In this document: positions 44,401 to 53,074 of the stretch, in pieces
How positions within the stretch are numbered: position 1 is the stretch's first letter
Layout of the letters: each line of letters opens with the position of its first letter
Source: Clostridiales bacterium
Lineage (GTDB): Bacteria > Bacillota > Clostridia > Oscillospirales > Acutalibacteraceae
Assembly (NCBI GenBank): GCA_012523185.1
Contig: JAAYIY010000040.1
Span: forward strand, 1 to 64,000
DNA: 64,000 nt
Direction of reading: 5' to 3'
Notes under the pieces: generated by a model
Databases searched by the model: none
What the model was told of the DNA's origin: nothing
Seen by the model: the letters and a program-made list of their open reading frames with translations, nothing else
Translations under genes and position numbers: made by a program

Positions 44401-44992
44401 TGATTTATCAGACGGGGGAAAGAGCGGTGACGGAGAGCCGTCACTTTATAAAGATAACGAGCATATTAAGTTACTGGGCATAATAACATCCGTTAAGAAA
44501 AAGACGACAAAAAGCAATGCGGTTATGGCGTTTTTAACAGTTGAGGATATGTACGGCTCAATCGAGACAATTGTTTTTCCAAAAACTCTTTCAGAGTGCG
44601 CCCACATCTTGTTTGAGGGCAGCGTCATACTTGTTTACGGCAGGATAAGCATCCGTGAGGATGAACCCGTCAAGATTGTAGTCGAGATGATAGAGCCATA
44701 TTCAGAAAAATTGCTTCATGCGGCGGCAACGGTTGGCGCTGCGTCTGACAATGAACGCCGCAAAAGCCGCAGGAGCGGTCTTTTCCTCAGGTTTCCGTCA
44801 AAGACCGGTACCCAAAGGGAAAAGGTTAAAAATCTTTTGGGCATATTTGATGGTTCCACAAGGGTGATTTTTTATTACAGTGACAAAAACGCGTATGATT
44901 ATCTTCCTCTTGCGGATTCCGTCTGCGTAAATGATGCGCTTTTGGGAGAACTGCGCAGTATTCTTGGTGAAGAAAATGTTGTTTTAAGGTGA
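41483..44992 (+). CDS. dnaE: DNA polymerase III alpha subunit (DnaE type)
   Basis: This is a replicative polymerase of 1169 residues. The N-terminal PHP domain starts HLHTEYSLLDG. The palm has GPGRGSGAGSLAAYCLGIT near residue 353 and PDFDIDFC with catalytic aspartates near 395. Fingers and the HxxGVVIS region (STHAAGVVIS), YRPGPMDSIP and FNKSHAAAYA follow. An HhH region and a C-terminal OB-fold (residues about 990-1080) complete the DnaE1 layout. It starts 11 bases after whiA. Confidence 0.97.
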   Translation: MSFAHLHLHTEYSLLDGVCRVNGLLDRVRELGQTSVAITDHGAMYGVVDFYLAAKERGINPVIGCECYVAQRSRHDKIHGQDSERYHLILLCENNTGYQNLIAMVSESWTSGFYTRPRIDRELLEKHHEGLIALSACLAGEIPRALLRDDYQSAKETALWYNDVFGQGNFFLELQDHGMREQLLINPSIIRLSQETGIPLVATNDTHYINREDSRLQQVLICIQTNHLLGETTGIEFESDEFYLKSEDEMRSLFSDCPEAVDNTDIIARRCRVDFEFGNTKLPHFDVPDGRDHFEWFSEQAYQGFHGHYGENPPEEYAERLEYELDVINKMGYVDYYLIVGDFINYAKSRGIPVGPGRGSGAGSLAAYCLGITGIDPMKYNLLFERFLNPERVTMPDFDIDFCYVRRAEVIDYVVEKYGADHVAQIITFGTLAARAAIRDVGRVLGIAYSVVDSIAKLIPNELKMTIGKALLKSSELREAYEGNEQIKDLIDTAKQIEGMPRNTSTHAAGVVISQDPVSTYVPLAKNDDTIVTQFTMTTLERLGLVKMDFLGLRTLTVISDAEKMIKRRVPDFDIRKIDFEAREVYEMLSKGMTEGVFQFESPGMRSTLMGLVPESLEDLIAVISLYRPGPMDSIPTYIRNRHNPKLVTYKTPLLEDILDVTYGCMVYQEQVMQIFRKLAGYSYGRADIVRRAMSKKEHDVMEREREYFIYGLKNDDGSVECEGVLKKGIDKKTADSIFDEMVLFASYAFNKSHAAAYAYVAYQTAWLKNKYPCEFMAAILSSVLDRTDKIVGYIAECDRLGIKVLPPSVDESFEDFTVVGGNIRFGLLAVKNIGKGFIREIISEREKGGGYSSFYNFCKRLYGHDFNRRAVESLIKCGAFDNLGANRNQMMLMLPDIISGLDSEQRSVVDGQIGFFEMEGMIQSEPSPPDVPEFSYDELLRQEKEVTGLYISGHPMSRYTEASAKLKSARTSDLSDGGKSGDGEPSLYKDNEHIKLLGIITSVKKKTTKSNAVMAFLTVEDMYGSIETIVFPKTLSECAHILFEGSVILVYGRISIREDEPVKIVVEMIEPYSEKLLHAAATVGAASDNERRKSRRSGLFLRFPSKTGTQREKVKNLLGIFDGSTRVIFYYSDKNAYDYLPLADSVCVNDALLGELRSILGEENVVLR

Positions 44993-45041
44993 TTGTAACA
45001 GAGATAAACAGAGAAAAAGGGCTGAAAAGCTGTCAATATGT

Positions 45042-45070
45042 TTGACTTTGCCGTCCGTTGGGTGTAAAAT
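45042..45070 (+). promoter_or_regulatory. Promoter of pfkA
   Basis: TTGACT (45042-45047) and TAAAAT (45065-45070) are 17 bases apart, 36 bases before the pfkA start, so pfkA has a promoter of its own in addition to any read-through from dnaE. Confidence 0.65.
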
Positions 45071-45105
45071 CATTGCATTGTTATTGTTCAAGGAGGAGTT
45101 ATAGT

Positions 45106-46068
45106 TTGAAAAGAATAGGTGTGTTGACAAGCGGGGGCGACGCCCCGGGGATGAACGCGGCAATCAGGGCTGTCGTTCGTACCGGCTGTATAAACGACAT
45201 GGAGGTTTACGGCATTAAAAGAGGCTTTCAAGGTCTTATAAGCGGCGATATGGAGCGTTTGGACCTGCGAAGCGTTTCAGATATTATACACAGGGGCGGA
45301 ACCATGCTTTTTTCCGCGCGCTGCCCCGAATTTAAAGAAGTTGCGGGCATTCAAAAAGGCGTGGATTCATGCCGCGAACACGGAATAGAGGGCATAGTCG
45401 TCATAGGCGGCGACGGCTCTTTCAGAGGCGCGCGCGATCTTTCGCTCAGCGGCATCCCCTGCATAGGTGTTCCCGGGACAATCGACAACGATATTGCCTG
45501 CTGTGACTATACAATAGGCTTTGATACATCCATGAACACAATAATGCAGATGGTTGACAGAGTCCGCGACACAACAGAGTCTCACGGCCGCTGCAGCATC
45601 GTCGAGGTAATGGGGCGCAAGGCGGGATATTTGGCGCTCAACGCCGGTATAGCTGTCGGCGCCACCGCGATTCTTGTGCCGGAGTTTGACTATGACATAG
45701 AAAAGGACATCATTGAGAGGATGAGGAGGACGCAAAAGACAGGAAAGCGCCACTTCATCATTATGGTAGCCGAGGGTATCGGCGGTGTTGAGGAGCTGTC
45801 GCGCCAGGTGGAAAAAGCGCTTGGGGTTGAGTCAAGAGCCGTTATTTTAGGTCATGTGCAAAGGGGCGGAACACCCACCTGCCGTGACAGGGTCGTCGCG
45901 AGCCAGATGGGTTACAGAGCCGTCAAGCTTCTTTTAAACGGCAAGGATAACAGAGTCGTGGCAATGCAGCACGAGCAGATAATCGACTTTGACATTTACG
46001 AGGCGCTTTCCATGAAAAAAACAATCGACAATGAGCTTTATTCTTTGGCTCACGAAATATCTATTTGA
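45106..46068 (+). CDS. pfkA: ATP-dependent 6-phosphofructokinase
   Basis: PfkA phosphorylates fructose 6-phosphate, the committed step of glycolysis. The 320-residue protein starts KRIGVLTSGGDAPGMNAAIRAVVR, has the GGDGSFRGA loop (ATP-type glycine) near residue 102, the catalytic PGTIDNDI, the MGRKAGYLAL motif near 169 and GHVQRGG. The TTG at 45106 is fixed by AGGAGGAG eight bases upstream. Upstream in-frame codons would run back through the promoter. Confidence 0.97.
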   Translation: MKRIGVLTSGGDAPGMNAAIRAVVRTGCINDMEVYGIKRGFQGLISGDMERLDLRSVSDIIHRGGTMLFSARCPEFKEVAGIQKGVDSCREHGIEGIVVIGGDGSFRGARDLSLSGIPCIGVPGTIDNDIACCDYTIGFDTSMNTIMQMVDRVRDTTESHGRCSIVEVMGRKAGYLALNAGIAVGATAILVPEFDYDIEKDIIERMRRTQKTGKRHFIIMVAEGIGGVEELSRQVEKALGVESRAVILGHVQRGGTPTCRDRVVASQMGYRAVKLLLNGKDNRVVAMQHEQIIDFDIYEALSMKKTIDNELYSLAHEISI

Positions 46069-46080
46069 CGGTAAATTAAT

Positions 46081-48477
46081 ATGCAAACTAATTTTATTAA
46101 GCTGCGCAGACAGGTTATTGAAAAAGATTTCAGTAAAATGAACGACACGCAGCGTAAAGCGGTCCTTTTAACAGAAGGGGCGCTTTTGGTGTTGGCGGGG
46201 GCGGGGAGCGGCAAAACGACAGTCCTGATAAACAGAATCGCAAATTTAATGAGATACGGCAAAGCTTACGGCTCCGAAAGGATTTTTGGCATTCCTGATG
46301 AAACCGAGCTAAAGGCGCTTGCCGACTATGCCGCGGGCAGAGCTGAAAGCTACCCGCAGGAGCTTGGACGTTTTTTATCAGTCGGCGCGCCCAGGCCATG
46401 GGAAATACTTGCGATAACCTTTACAAACAAGGCCGCAAACGAGATTAAAGAGCGCATAGACGAAAAACTCGGGCGCGAGTGTGAAAACATTGGCGACATT
46501 TGGGCATGCACCTTTCACAGCGCCTGCGCGAGGATTCTTCGGCGGCACGCCTCCTTGCTCGGATATTCATCGCGCTTCACAATTTATGACACCGACGACT
46601 CACGGCGTGTGATGAAAGAATGTCAGCGCATATTGGGAATTGATGAAAAGTTTCTTTCACACAAATCAATATTAGCGGAGATAAGCAGCGCAAAGGATTC
46701 ACTTGTTTCACCTGATGAGCTTTACAAAGACGGTGCGACAGACATGAGAAAAAGGCAAATAGCCGATGCCTACGAGTGCTATCAAGGGCTTTTAAAAGTC
46801 GCGGACGCGATGGACTTTGACGATCTAATCGTCAACACCATTCTTTTGCTCCAAAAAAACAGCGAAGTGCTTGAGTATTATCAAAACAAATTCAAATACA
46901 TCATGGTTGACGAGTATCAGGACACAAACCACGCTCAATATCGCTTGATTGCCCTTTTGGCGGCAAAGCACAAAAATATATGTGTCGTCGGCGACGACGA
47001 CCAGAGCATTTACCGCTTCAGGGGCGCTACAATCGAAAATATACTTAACTTTGAAAACCAACACAAAAACGCCGTGACAATAAGGCTTGAGCAGAATTAC
47101 CGCTCAACTCAAAACATACTTGACGCCGCAAACGCCGTGATATCAAACAACGAGCAGCGCAAGGGCAAGGAGCTTTGGACGGCAAACAAAAACGGCGACA
47201 AAATCACTCTTAGCACATCGGACGACGAAATAAGCGAAGGCCGGTATGTCGCCGAAAAAATAATGTCGTTAAGGTCACAGGGCGGCGCTTTGAGAGATAA
47301 CGCGGTGCTTTACAGGATGAACGCGCAGTCAAACTCAATCGAGACGGCGCTCACACGCATGGGCATACCATACAGAATCATCGGCGGCTACAGGTTTTAC
47401 GAGCGCAAAGAGATTAAGGACGCAATGGCATACCTTGCTGTTGTCTCAAACCCCAGCGACAATGTAAGGCTGCGCCGCATAATTAACGAGCCCAAAAGGG
47501 GAATAGGCGAAAAGACAGTCGGCAGAGCCGCGGAGATTGCCGCCGACCTTGGCATATCAATTTATGAAGTGATTAAATCAGCCGACGAATTTCCGGACAT
47601 TTTAAAGGCTAAGTCAAGGATTGACCCGTTTGTTAAAATGTTAGACAGCTTCATAAAAGCGTCCGGCGAAGTTCCGCTGCACGAGCTTTTACTTCTCATT
47701 TTGAATGACAGCGGATACATAAAAAGTATTGAGGCAGACAAGGAAACATACGCCGACAGAGCGGCAAACCTCGGCGAGCTGCACGGCAACATTGTGCGCT
47801 ATTCGGAAGAAAACGAAGACCCGACGCTAAACGGATTCCTTGAGGAAATCTCCCTGATGACAGACATTGACAGCTACAACGCGGACTCCGACAACGTCGT
47901 GTTAATGACAATACACGCGGCAAAGGGTCTTGAATTTAACAATGTTTTTCTTGTCGGGATGGAGGAAAATATCTTTCCCGGCATCCGTTCTGCTCTTACG
48001 CAGACAGAGCTTGAGGAGGAACGCAGGCTTGCGTATGTCGGCATAACAAGGGCGAAAAATCGGCTTTATTTAACAAATGCCCGCTCAAGGAAGCTGTACG
48101 GCTCGACCACATTCAACCCTCCGTCACGCTTCTTAAGGGAAATTCCACGAGAATTATTGGAGCAAGCGGACTCCGATTTTAAGCGTTTTGCGGGGCGGGG
48201 CGAACGGCGCGCAGAGTATGCTGAAAAAAGATTCGGAGACAGTGCCGCCAAAAGGGCGGCTTCAAGAGGTTTTTCCGGCATTCCATCTGCGGCACGTCCG
48301 GCGAGGGCGGCTGTTGATGATTTCAGCGTTGGCGACACAGTGCTTCACAAAGGCTTCGGAAAAGGCGTCGTCATAACTTCCAAAAAGATTGCAAACGACT
48401 GTATGCTTGAAATAGCTTTTGAAAAAGCCGGCACAAAAAAAATTATGGCGAAATTCGCCGGGATAAAAAAAATTTGA
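46081..48477 (+). CDS. pcrA: PcrA/UvrD-type DNA helicase
   Basis: This is a superfamily 1A 3'-5' helicase of 798 residues. Motifs seen: Q-motif MNDTQRKAV, Walker A LAGAGSGKT (residues 38-46), ITFTNKAA, DEYQDTN (Walker B), GDDDQSIYRFRGA, LEQNYRS, VLYRMNAQS, MTIHAAKGLEF and the RLAYVGITRAKNRLYL box. A C-terminal region with HKGFGKGVV resembles the RNA polymerase/DNA-binding tail of PcrA. An insert of about 45 residues (about 60-105) separates motifs I and Ia. The start ribosome binding site is weak, and the ATG at residue 20 is an alternative. Confidence 0.95.
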   Translation: MQTNFIKLRRQVIEKDFSKMNDTQRKAVLLTEGALLVLAGAGSGKTTVLINRIANLMRYGKAYGSERIFGIPDETELKALADYAAGRAESYPQELGRFLSVGAPRPWEILAITFTNKAANEIKERIDEKLGRECENIGDIWACTFHSACARILRRHASLLGYSSRFTIYDTDDSRRVMKECQRILGIDEKFLSHKSILAEISSAKDSLVSPDELYKDGATDMRKRQIADAYECYQGLLKVADAMDFDDLIVNTILLLQKNSEVLEYYQNKFKYIMVDEYQDTNHAQYRLIALLAAKHKNICVVGDDDQSIYRFRGATIENILNFENQHKNAVTIRLEQNYRSTQNILDAANAVISNNEQRKGKELWTANKNGDKITLSTSDDEISEGRYVAEKIMSLRSQGGALRDNAVLYRMNAQSNSIETALTRMGIPYRIIGGYRFYERKEIKDAMAYLAVVSNPSDNVRLRRIINEPKRGIGEKTVGRAAEIAADLGISIYEVIKSADEFPDILKAKSRIDPFVKMLDSFIKASGEVPLHELLLLILNDSGYIKSIEADKETYADRAANLGELHGNIVRYSEENEDPTLNGFLEEISLMTDIDSYNADSDNVVLMTIHAAKGLEFNNVFLVGMEENIFPGIRSALTQTELEEERRLAYVGITRAKNRLYLTNARSRKLYGSTTFNPPSRFLREIPRELLEQADSDFKRFAGRGERRAEYAEKRFGDSAAKRAASRGFSGIPSAARPARAAVDDFSVGDTVLHKGFGKGVVITSKKIANDCMLEIAFEKAGTKKIMAKFAGIKKI

Positions 48478-48491
48478 GGAGATGGAGTTTT

Positions 48492-50006
48492 ATGAAACGT
48501 TTTATTTCAATAGCCGTAGCATTTGTTTTGATGCTCGGTTCAAGCGGATTGATTGTGTTCGCTCGCGACAGATGCGAGTGCGGCACTCCGCCTATTGTTG
48601 TGATTAGCGGATTTGCGACAGTACCGTTGACTTATGTCGATGAAAACGGCAAAGAAGAACGCGCCTGGGCGCCGTCAAACAAAAGAATATTCAACGGCGT
48701 CGCGGGCGTTATCCCGCCGCTCACGCGCCTTATGTTTGACAAGAATTGGGAGACGTTTCTTGACAAAACAAACCCCGGTGTGGTGTCAATATTCGAGCCG
48801 ATACTTTGCGACGGCAGCGGCGTTCCGATACATAACATCAAAGCCAGAGAGTTCCCGCTCTCCGCCGACAATTATCCCGACTTTTACAACAACGACATAA
48901 ACGACGAACAGGCTTTCATTAAGACGGCAATAGACGTATACGGCGGCGACCATATCTACTTTTTTAATTATGACTGGCGGCTTGACCCGACTGATATCGC
49001 GAAAGAGCTGAAGGACTTTGTCAAAAATGTAAAAAACGAAACTCGCCACGACAAGGTGACGCTGATCGGGTGCAGCATGGGCGGCAACATCGCTCTTTCA
49101 TACCTTCGGCTTTTCGGCTCCGGTGATATCCACAACTTTATATTAGACAACGCCGCTTTTCAAGGCACGTCGATTATTGGCGAGTGCTTTATGCTTGATT
49201 TTGAGTTTGACAGCGACGCCGTTTTAAATTATATTTACCAGTTTGTAAAAAGTGATGTTCTTGACAGCTTTTTAAGAATGACAGGTGTTTTCGACAAGCT
49301 GATTCCCGCTGTTGAGGATCTTATAGAAATAATATCAGGGCAGCTAAGCAGTGAAGTTCTTTATCCCGTTTTTGCAAACCTTCCGGGGATTTGGGCGCTT
49401 GTGACTGACGATACATACGAGCAGGCAAAGGCGGCGGCTCTTGACAGCAAAGAAAACGCGCGGCTTATTAAAAAGATAGATTTTTACCATTATGAAGTTC
49501 AGCAAAAGGCTGAAAAGCTTTTGAAAAAAGCAAAAGCAAACGGCTGTAACATAATGATTCTTTCAAACTACAATTATTACGGCATCCCGATAACTCCGAC
49601 AAGACATAATAATAACGACATACTTATCGACACAAAATATTCAAGCGGCGGCGCGGTGTGCGCCAAATTGGGAAGCACTCTCGGCGAAGGATATGTGCAG
49701 AAAAAGACATCATGCGGGCATAACCATGTCTCGCCCGACAATGTTATTGACGCCTCGACGTGCATGTTTCCCGAATACACTTGGTTTGTAAAGGATATGA
49801 AGCACCTTGATTACCCTTACGGGACACAGGGGGCAGATTTTCTTATGTGGCTTGCGGGCACAAAAAAACAGCCGACTGTCTTTTCAGAAGTCAGCTATCC
49901 GCAGTTTATGGAGTTTGATTATAAAACCGGAAAACTAACGCCGACAGCGGAGGCGGCCGCCGCGGCCGCCGTAATTGAGGTCTTAAACCCGCAGACAGGC
50001 GGTTAA
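48492..50006 (+). CDS. Secreted lipase-like alpha/beta hydrolase (LCAT type)
   Basis: This 504-residue exported protein has a signal peptide (residues 1-25, cleavage near VFA) and an alpha/beta-hydrolase domain. The strand PIVVISGFATVPL opens the fold, YFFNYDWRLDP resembles the oxyanion/Asp-Trp-Arg block of lecithin:cholesterol acyltransferase-like lipases, and the nucleophile elbow is GCSMG with Ser195. A C-terminal region with SCGHNHVSPDNVIDASTCMFPE contains the probable catalytic His and Asp. GGAGATGGAG precedes the ATG at 48492. Its last four bases overlap the rodA stop on the other strand. Substrate unknown: probably lipid or ester. Confidence 0.85.
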   Translation: MKRFISIAVAFVLMLGSSGLIVFARDRCECGTPPIVVISGFATVPLTYVDENGKEERAWAPSNKRIFNGVAGVIPPLTRLMFDKNWETFLDKTNPGVVSIFEPILCDGSGVPIHNIKAREFPLSADNYPDFYNNDINDEQAFIKTAIDVYGGDHIYFFNYDWRLDPTDIAKELKDFVKNVKNETRHDKVTLIGCSMGGNIALSYLRLFGSGDIHNFILDNAAFQGTSIIGECFMLDFEFDSDAVLNYIYQFVKSDVLDSFLRMTGVFDKLIPAVEDLIEIISGQLSSEVLYPVFANLPGIWALVTDDTYEQAKAAALDSKENARLIKKIDFYHYEVQQKAEKLLKKAKANGCNIMILSNYNYYGIPITPTRHNNNDILIDTKYSSGGAVCAKLGSTLGEGYVQKKTSCGHNHVSPDNVIDASTCMFPEYTWFVKDMKHLDYPYGTQGADFLMWLAGTKKQPTVFSEVSYPQFMEFDYKTGKLTPTAEAAAAAAVIEVLNPQTGG

Positions 50007-51193
50007 ACGTCTGAAAACGGCGTGTTTATCCCGCTAAGGCGAAAATTGACAGGCGCGCGCTCCTTGTTAAACCTGTAAACACTAAGAACAATACCTATGG
50101 TGAGGTACACACACAGATTTGACGAGCCGCCCGAGCTGACGAGCGGGAGAGTTATCCCGATAACGGGAAACAGCTTTAAGCACACGCCGATATTTATGAC
50201 AATTTGACCGGCTATCATGAACGCGGAGCCGTAGCAGAGCAGCCTTGAGACGTTGTCGTTTGTGTTTTTCGCGACAAGGACAATTTTTATCACTATAAAA
50301 AAGAGGACGGCAAGGAGGGCAAGGCCGCCCAAAAGCCCCAGCTCCTCGCCGACGACAGTAAAAATCATGTCATTTTTGCTTTCGGGGACAAGCTCGTTTT
50401 GTGTAAACACGCCGTTAAAAAGTCCGCTGCCCTTAATTCCGCCGGAGCCGATTGCGCTGATTCCCTGCTGCTGCTGATATATGACGGCGTTATAAGCTGA
50501 TTCTGTCAGTCCCCGCGGGTAATAAACAGCTAAAAAGCGCTGTTTTTGAAACTCTGAAAAAAAGTTCAGCCACAAAATCGGGATTGCGGCGACCGCAAAA
50601 GACGCAACCACGAAAAAATATCTTATATACACGCCCGACACAAACATTATGCCTCCAAAAATGCAGATAAAGACAAGCGCCGAGCCAAGGTCGCCCGTTA
50701 TAAAAACAAGCCCGGCAGGCACAAGGGCGTGTATTCCGAGCTGCAATATGCTTGAAGGCTTGTTGATTTTGTCCTTGAGCATGTCGGCGTGCATTGCGAA
50801 TGTGACGATGAACGCAACCTTAAGAAGCTCTGACGGCTGAAAATAAAACGAGCCGAAACGCAGCCATGTCTTGACGTCCGGTCTTGCCGCGGGTCCTTCT
50901 CCCCAAATAAAAAGCGTGCCCATCAGCAAAAGGCTGAAAATTGCTATAATCGGCCATAAATGGATGATGATTTCATAATCAATAGCCGAGATAAAGACAC
51001 AAGCGACTATGCCGAGAACCACGGCGATGAGCATTGCTTTTGTGTCGCGCGAGATTAGGGCGCCGTCGGAAATCCTGTTTAAGGTCGCGCTGTGAACCAC
51101 CAGCAAGCCAAACGCCGACGTAAAAACGCACGTCAGCAGCAGCATTAAATCTGTTTCTTTTATAAAATATCGGACGCTTTTTAAAAATTTCAA
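50003..51193 (-). CDS. rodA: RodA-type SEDS peptidoglycan polymerase
   Basis: SEDS proteins polymerise glycan strands from lipid II with a class B PBP partner. The 396-residue protein has about ten membrane spans, the SEDS signature WLRFGSFYFQPSELLKVAFI with FQPSEL, the catalytic-Asp region ITGDLGSALVF, and IGSGGIKGSG with GITLPLVSSGGSS near the C-terminus. RodA rather than FtsW/SpoVE is suggested by the GxPxxxRPDVKTWLRF context and sequence order, but not proven. It starts with TTG after AGGAAGG. Confidence 0.9.
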   Translation of the reverse strand: MKFLKSVRYFIKETDLMLLLTCVFTSAFGLLVVHSATLNRISDGALISRDTKAMLIAVVLGIVACVFISAIDYEIIIHLWPIIAIFSLLLMGTLFIWGEGPAARPDVKTWLRFGSFYFQPSELLKVAFIVTFAMHADMLKDKINKPSSILQLGIHALVPAGLVFITGDLGSALVFICIFGGIMFVSGVYIRYFFVVASFAVAAIPILWLNFFSEFQKQRFLAVYYPRGLTESAYNAVIYQQQQGISAIGSGGIKGSGLFNGVFTQNELVPESKNDMIFTVVGEELGLLGGLALLAVLFFIVIKIVLVAKNTNDNVSRLLCYGSAFMIAGQIVINIGVCLKLFPVIGITLPLVSSGGSSNLCVYLTIGIVLSVYRFNKERAPVNFRLSGINTPFSDV

Positions 51194-51314
51194 CTTCCGT
51201 AACCTTCCTCACAATGGCACTATGGCTTATTATACAGCCTTATTTTGAATAATTCAAGATAAAAGCTTTTATAGTCACAAAATATGTGATACAATACAAA
51301 CGAAAGGCATAAGA

Positions 51315-51743
51315 ATGTCAGTTTTTGAGTCGCATTCAGCGGAACAAACAGAAAAATTTGCCGAAGAATTTGCCGCCTGTCTTAAAGGCGGCGAGGTTTT
51401 AGCCTTTTTCGGAGGGCTTGGCGTCGGAAAAACCGCGTTCGTAAAAGGTCTTGCAAAAGGGCTTTCTATAACATCAAACGTAAGCAGCCCGACTTTTACG
51501 CTTATGAACGAATATGAGGGGCGATTGCCGCTGATTCACTTTGATATGTATCGCATCTCCTGCCTTGACGACCTTTATTCGACAGGATTTTTTGATTTTC
51601 TCGGCAACGAAAACGTCATTGCCGCGGAATGGAGCGAAAACATACAAAGCTTTTTGCCCGATGACTGCATCAGGATAGAAATCTCACACGGCAGAAATGA
51701 CAACGACAGGATAATAAAAATCAATGAAAATTCTTGCGGTTGA
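51315..51743 (+). CDS. tsaE: tRNA threonylcarbamoyladenosine biosynthesis ATPase TsaE
   Basis: TsaE is the ATPase that recycles the TsaB-TsaD complex in t6A37 synthesis. The 142-residue protein has the Walker A FFGGLGVGKTAFVKGLAKGL near residue 33, SSPTFTLMNEY (threonine switch) and the HFDMYR Walker B-type segment. Its end overlaps tsaB by 20 bases, so translation is probably coupled. Confidence 0.96.
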   Translation: MSVFESHSAEQTEKFAEEFAACLKGGEVLAFFGGLGVGKTAFVKGLAKGLSITSNVSSPTFTLMNEYEGRLPLIHFDMYRISCLDDLYSTGFFDFLGNENVIAAEWSENIQSFLPDDCIRIEISHGRNDNDRIIKINENSCG

Positions 51744-52428
51744 TTCCTCGGCGGTTTGCGCAAGCGCCGCGTTAGTTGAGGACGGAAAGATAATCGGCGA
51801 ATTTTACCTGAATTCAGGCTTGACACACAGCCGCACGCTGATGCCCCTGATAGCGTCGGTGCTTGAGTGTGCCGAAACAAAGCTTGACGATGTGGACTTT
51901 TTCGCCGTTACAAACGGTCCCGGTTCGTTTACCGGGGTTAGGATAGGCGTCGCCGCGGTTAAAGGTCTTGCGGCGCCTTCAGGCAAAAAATGTATCGGTG
52001 TTTCAACGCTGCTTTCAATGGCATACAATATTGTCGGCAGGGACTGCGTAATATGCTGTGTTATGGACGCGCGCCGCAGCCAGGTTTATGCCGCTTTGTT
52101 CAGGTCGTCGGGAGGAGCCGTTGAACGTCTTTCGGAAGACTTTGTCGTCAGCATCGAAGATTTGGGGAAAAAGCTTTGCGGATATGACGAAGAAATCGTT
52201 TTTGTCGGCGACGGCGCCTTGCTTTGCCGCAATGCGCTGTCAGGTGTCTTAAAAGACGCGCAAGCCGCTCCCGAAAGCCGAAGATTTCAAAGAGCCACAG
52301 GCGCGGCTGCCGCTGTTTTTGACCGAAAGCTGTATGAGAACGCAGTTTCGCCCGACGCGCTCGACGTCAAATATCTTCGTCTGTCACAGGCGGAAAGAGA
52401 ATTGAAATCAAAGGAGAACTCAAAATGA
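51724..52428 (+). CDS. tsaB: tRNA threonylcarbamoyladenosine scaffold protein TsaB
   Basis: TsaB is the inactive paralogue of TsaD that scaffolds the t6A complex. The 234-residue protein begins KILAVDSSAVCASAALV, followed by THSRTLMPLI and the family hallmark NGPGSFTGVRIGVAAVKGLA near residue 62, then DARRSQVYAALF. It lies between tsaE and rpiB with overlaps on both sides (20 and 4 bases). TsaD is not in the window. Confidence 0.95.
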   Translation: MKILAVDSSAVCASAALVEDGKIIGEFYLNSGLTHSRTLMPLIASVLECAETKLDDVDFFAVTNGPGSFTGVRIGVAAVKGLAAPSGKKCIGVSTLLSMAYNIVGRDCVICCVMDARRSQVYAALFRSSGGAVERLSEDFVVSIEDLGKKLCGYDEEIVFVGDGALLCRNALSGVLKDAQAAPESRRFQRATGAAAAVFDRKLYENAVSPDALDVKYLRLSQAERELKSKENSK

Positions 52429-52871
52429 TTGCGTTGGGAAGTGACCATGCGGGATTTGAGCTTAAGGAGATTATAAAGCAGTTTCTTGAAGCTAAAAACG
52501 AGGAATATACGGATTTCGGCAGCTTTGACGCAATGCCTGTTGATTACCCGATTTTTTCCGCAAAAGCCGCGCGAGCCGTCGCGGACGGAAGCTGCGACAA
52601 AGGGATTCTTTGCTGCGGCACAGGCATCGGAGTTTCTATAGCGGCAAACAAAGTGGACGGGATACGCGCCGCTTGCTGTAACGACGAATTCACGGCAAAA
52701 GCCGCGCGGACTCATAATGACGCAAACATCCTTTGTCTCGGAGCGCGCGTGATAAGCGCGGAGCTGGCTGTCAGCCTGACGGATATATTTCTTTACACCG
52801 CGGCGGCGGAAAGCGAGCGCCATTTAAGAAGAATTAAGCTGATTGAAGATATAGAAAAAGGTGTTTTTTAG
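52425..52871 (+). CDS. rpiB: Ribose 5-phosphate isomerase B
   Basis: RpiB interconverts ribose 5-phosphate and ribulose 5-phosphate. The 148-residue protein starts IALGSDHAGFELK (phosphate/His site), has DYPIFSAKAA, the catalytic-cysteine segment ILCCGTGIGVSIAANK near residue 64, and HNDANILCLGAR. ATGA overlap with the tsaB stop links it to the t6A genes in one operon. Confidence 0.96.
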   Translation: MIALGSDHAGFELKEIIKQFLEAKNEEYTDFGSFDAMPVDYPIFSAKAARAVADGSCDKGILCCGTGIGVSIAANKVDGIRAACCNDEFTAKAARTHNDANILCLGARVISAELAVSLTDIFLYTAAAESERHLRRIKLIEDIEKGVF

Positions 52872-52922
52872 CAAATCTCGCGGGGAAGTTTTTTAAAATT
52901 AAGCGGTGAAATGGAGAAATCT

Positions 52923-52950
52923 CCTTAAAGGGCAAATCCTTAAAGGGCAA
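52923..52950. repeat. Short direct repeat upstream of the T-box promoter
   Basis: CCTTAAAGGGCAA occurs twice (52923-52935 and 52938-52950), 15 bases apart start to start, in the stretch between rpiB and the T-box promoter. Nothing else was recognised from 52872 to 53038 apart from a small GGAGA/TCTCC hairpin just before it. Confidence 0.5.
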
Positions 52951-53038
52951 GAAGAAGGAAGAACGCCTTTATAGGGAGCGAAGAAAAGAAAAGGCTTTTA
53001 GAGAAAGATGAGAAGTGCAGAACACAAAAAACAAAAAC

Positions 53039-53067
53039 TTGACATTTTATTCGGTTGTTGATAAAAT
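53039..53067 (+). promoter_or_regulatory. Promoter of the T-box operon
   Basis: TTGACA (53039-53044) and TAAAAT (53062-53067) are 17 bases apart. Transcription would begin near 53074, directly before the T-box leader. Confidence 0.8.
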
Positions 53068-53074
53068 GACCTTA

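Noticed and set aside
49952-49970. GC-rich palindrome at the end of the lipase-like gene
   Set aside because: It encodes a run of alanines in frame and ends before the stop codon without a T run; treated as coding sequence rather than a terminator.
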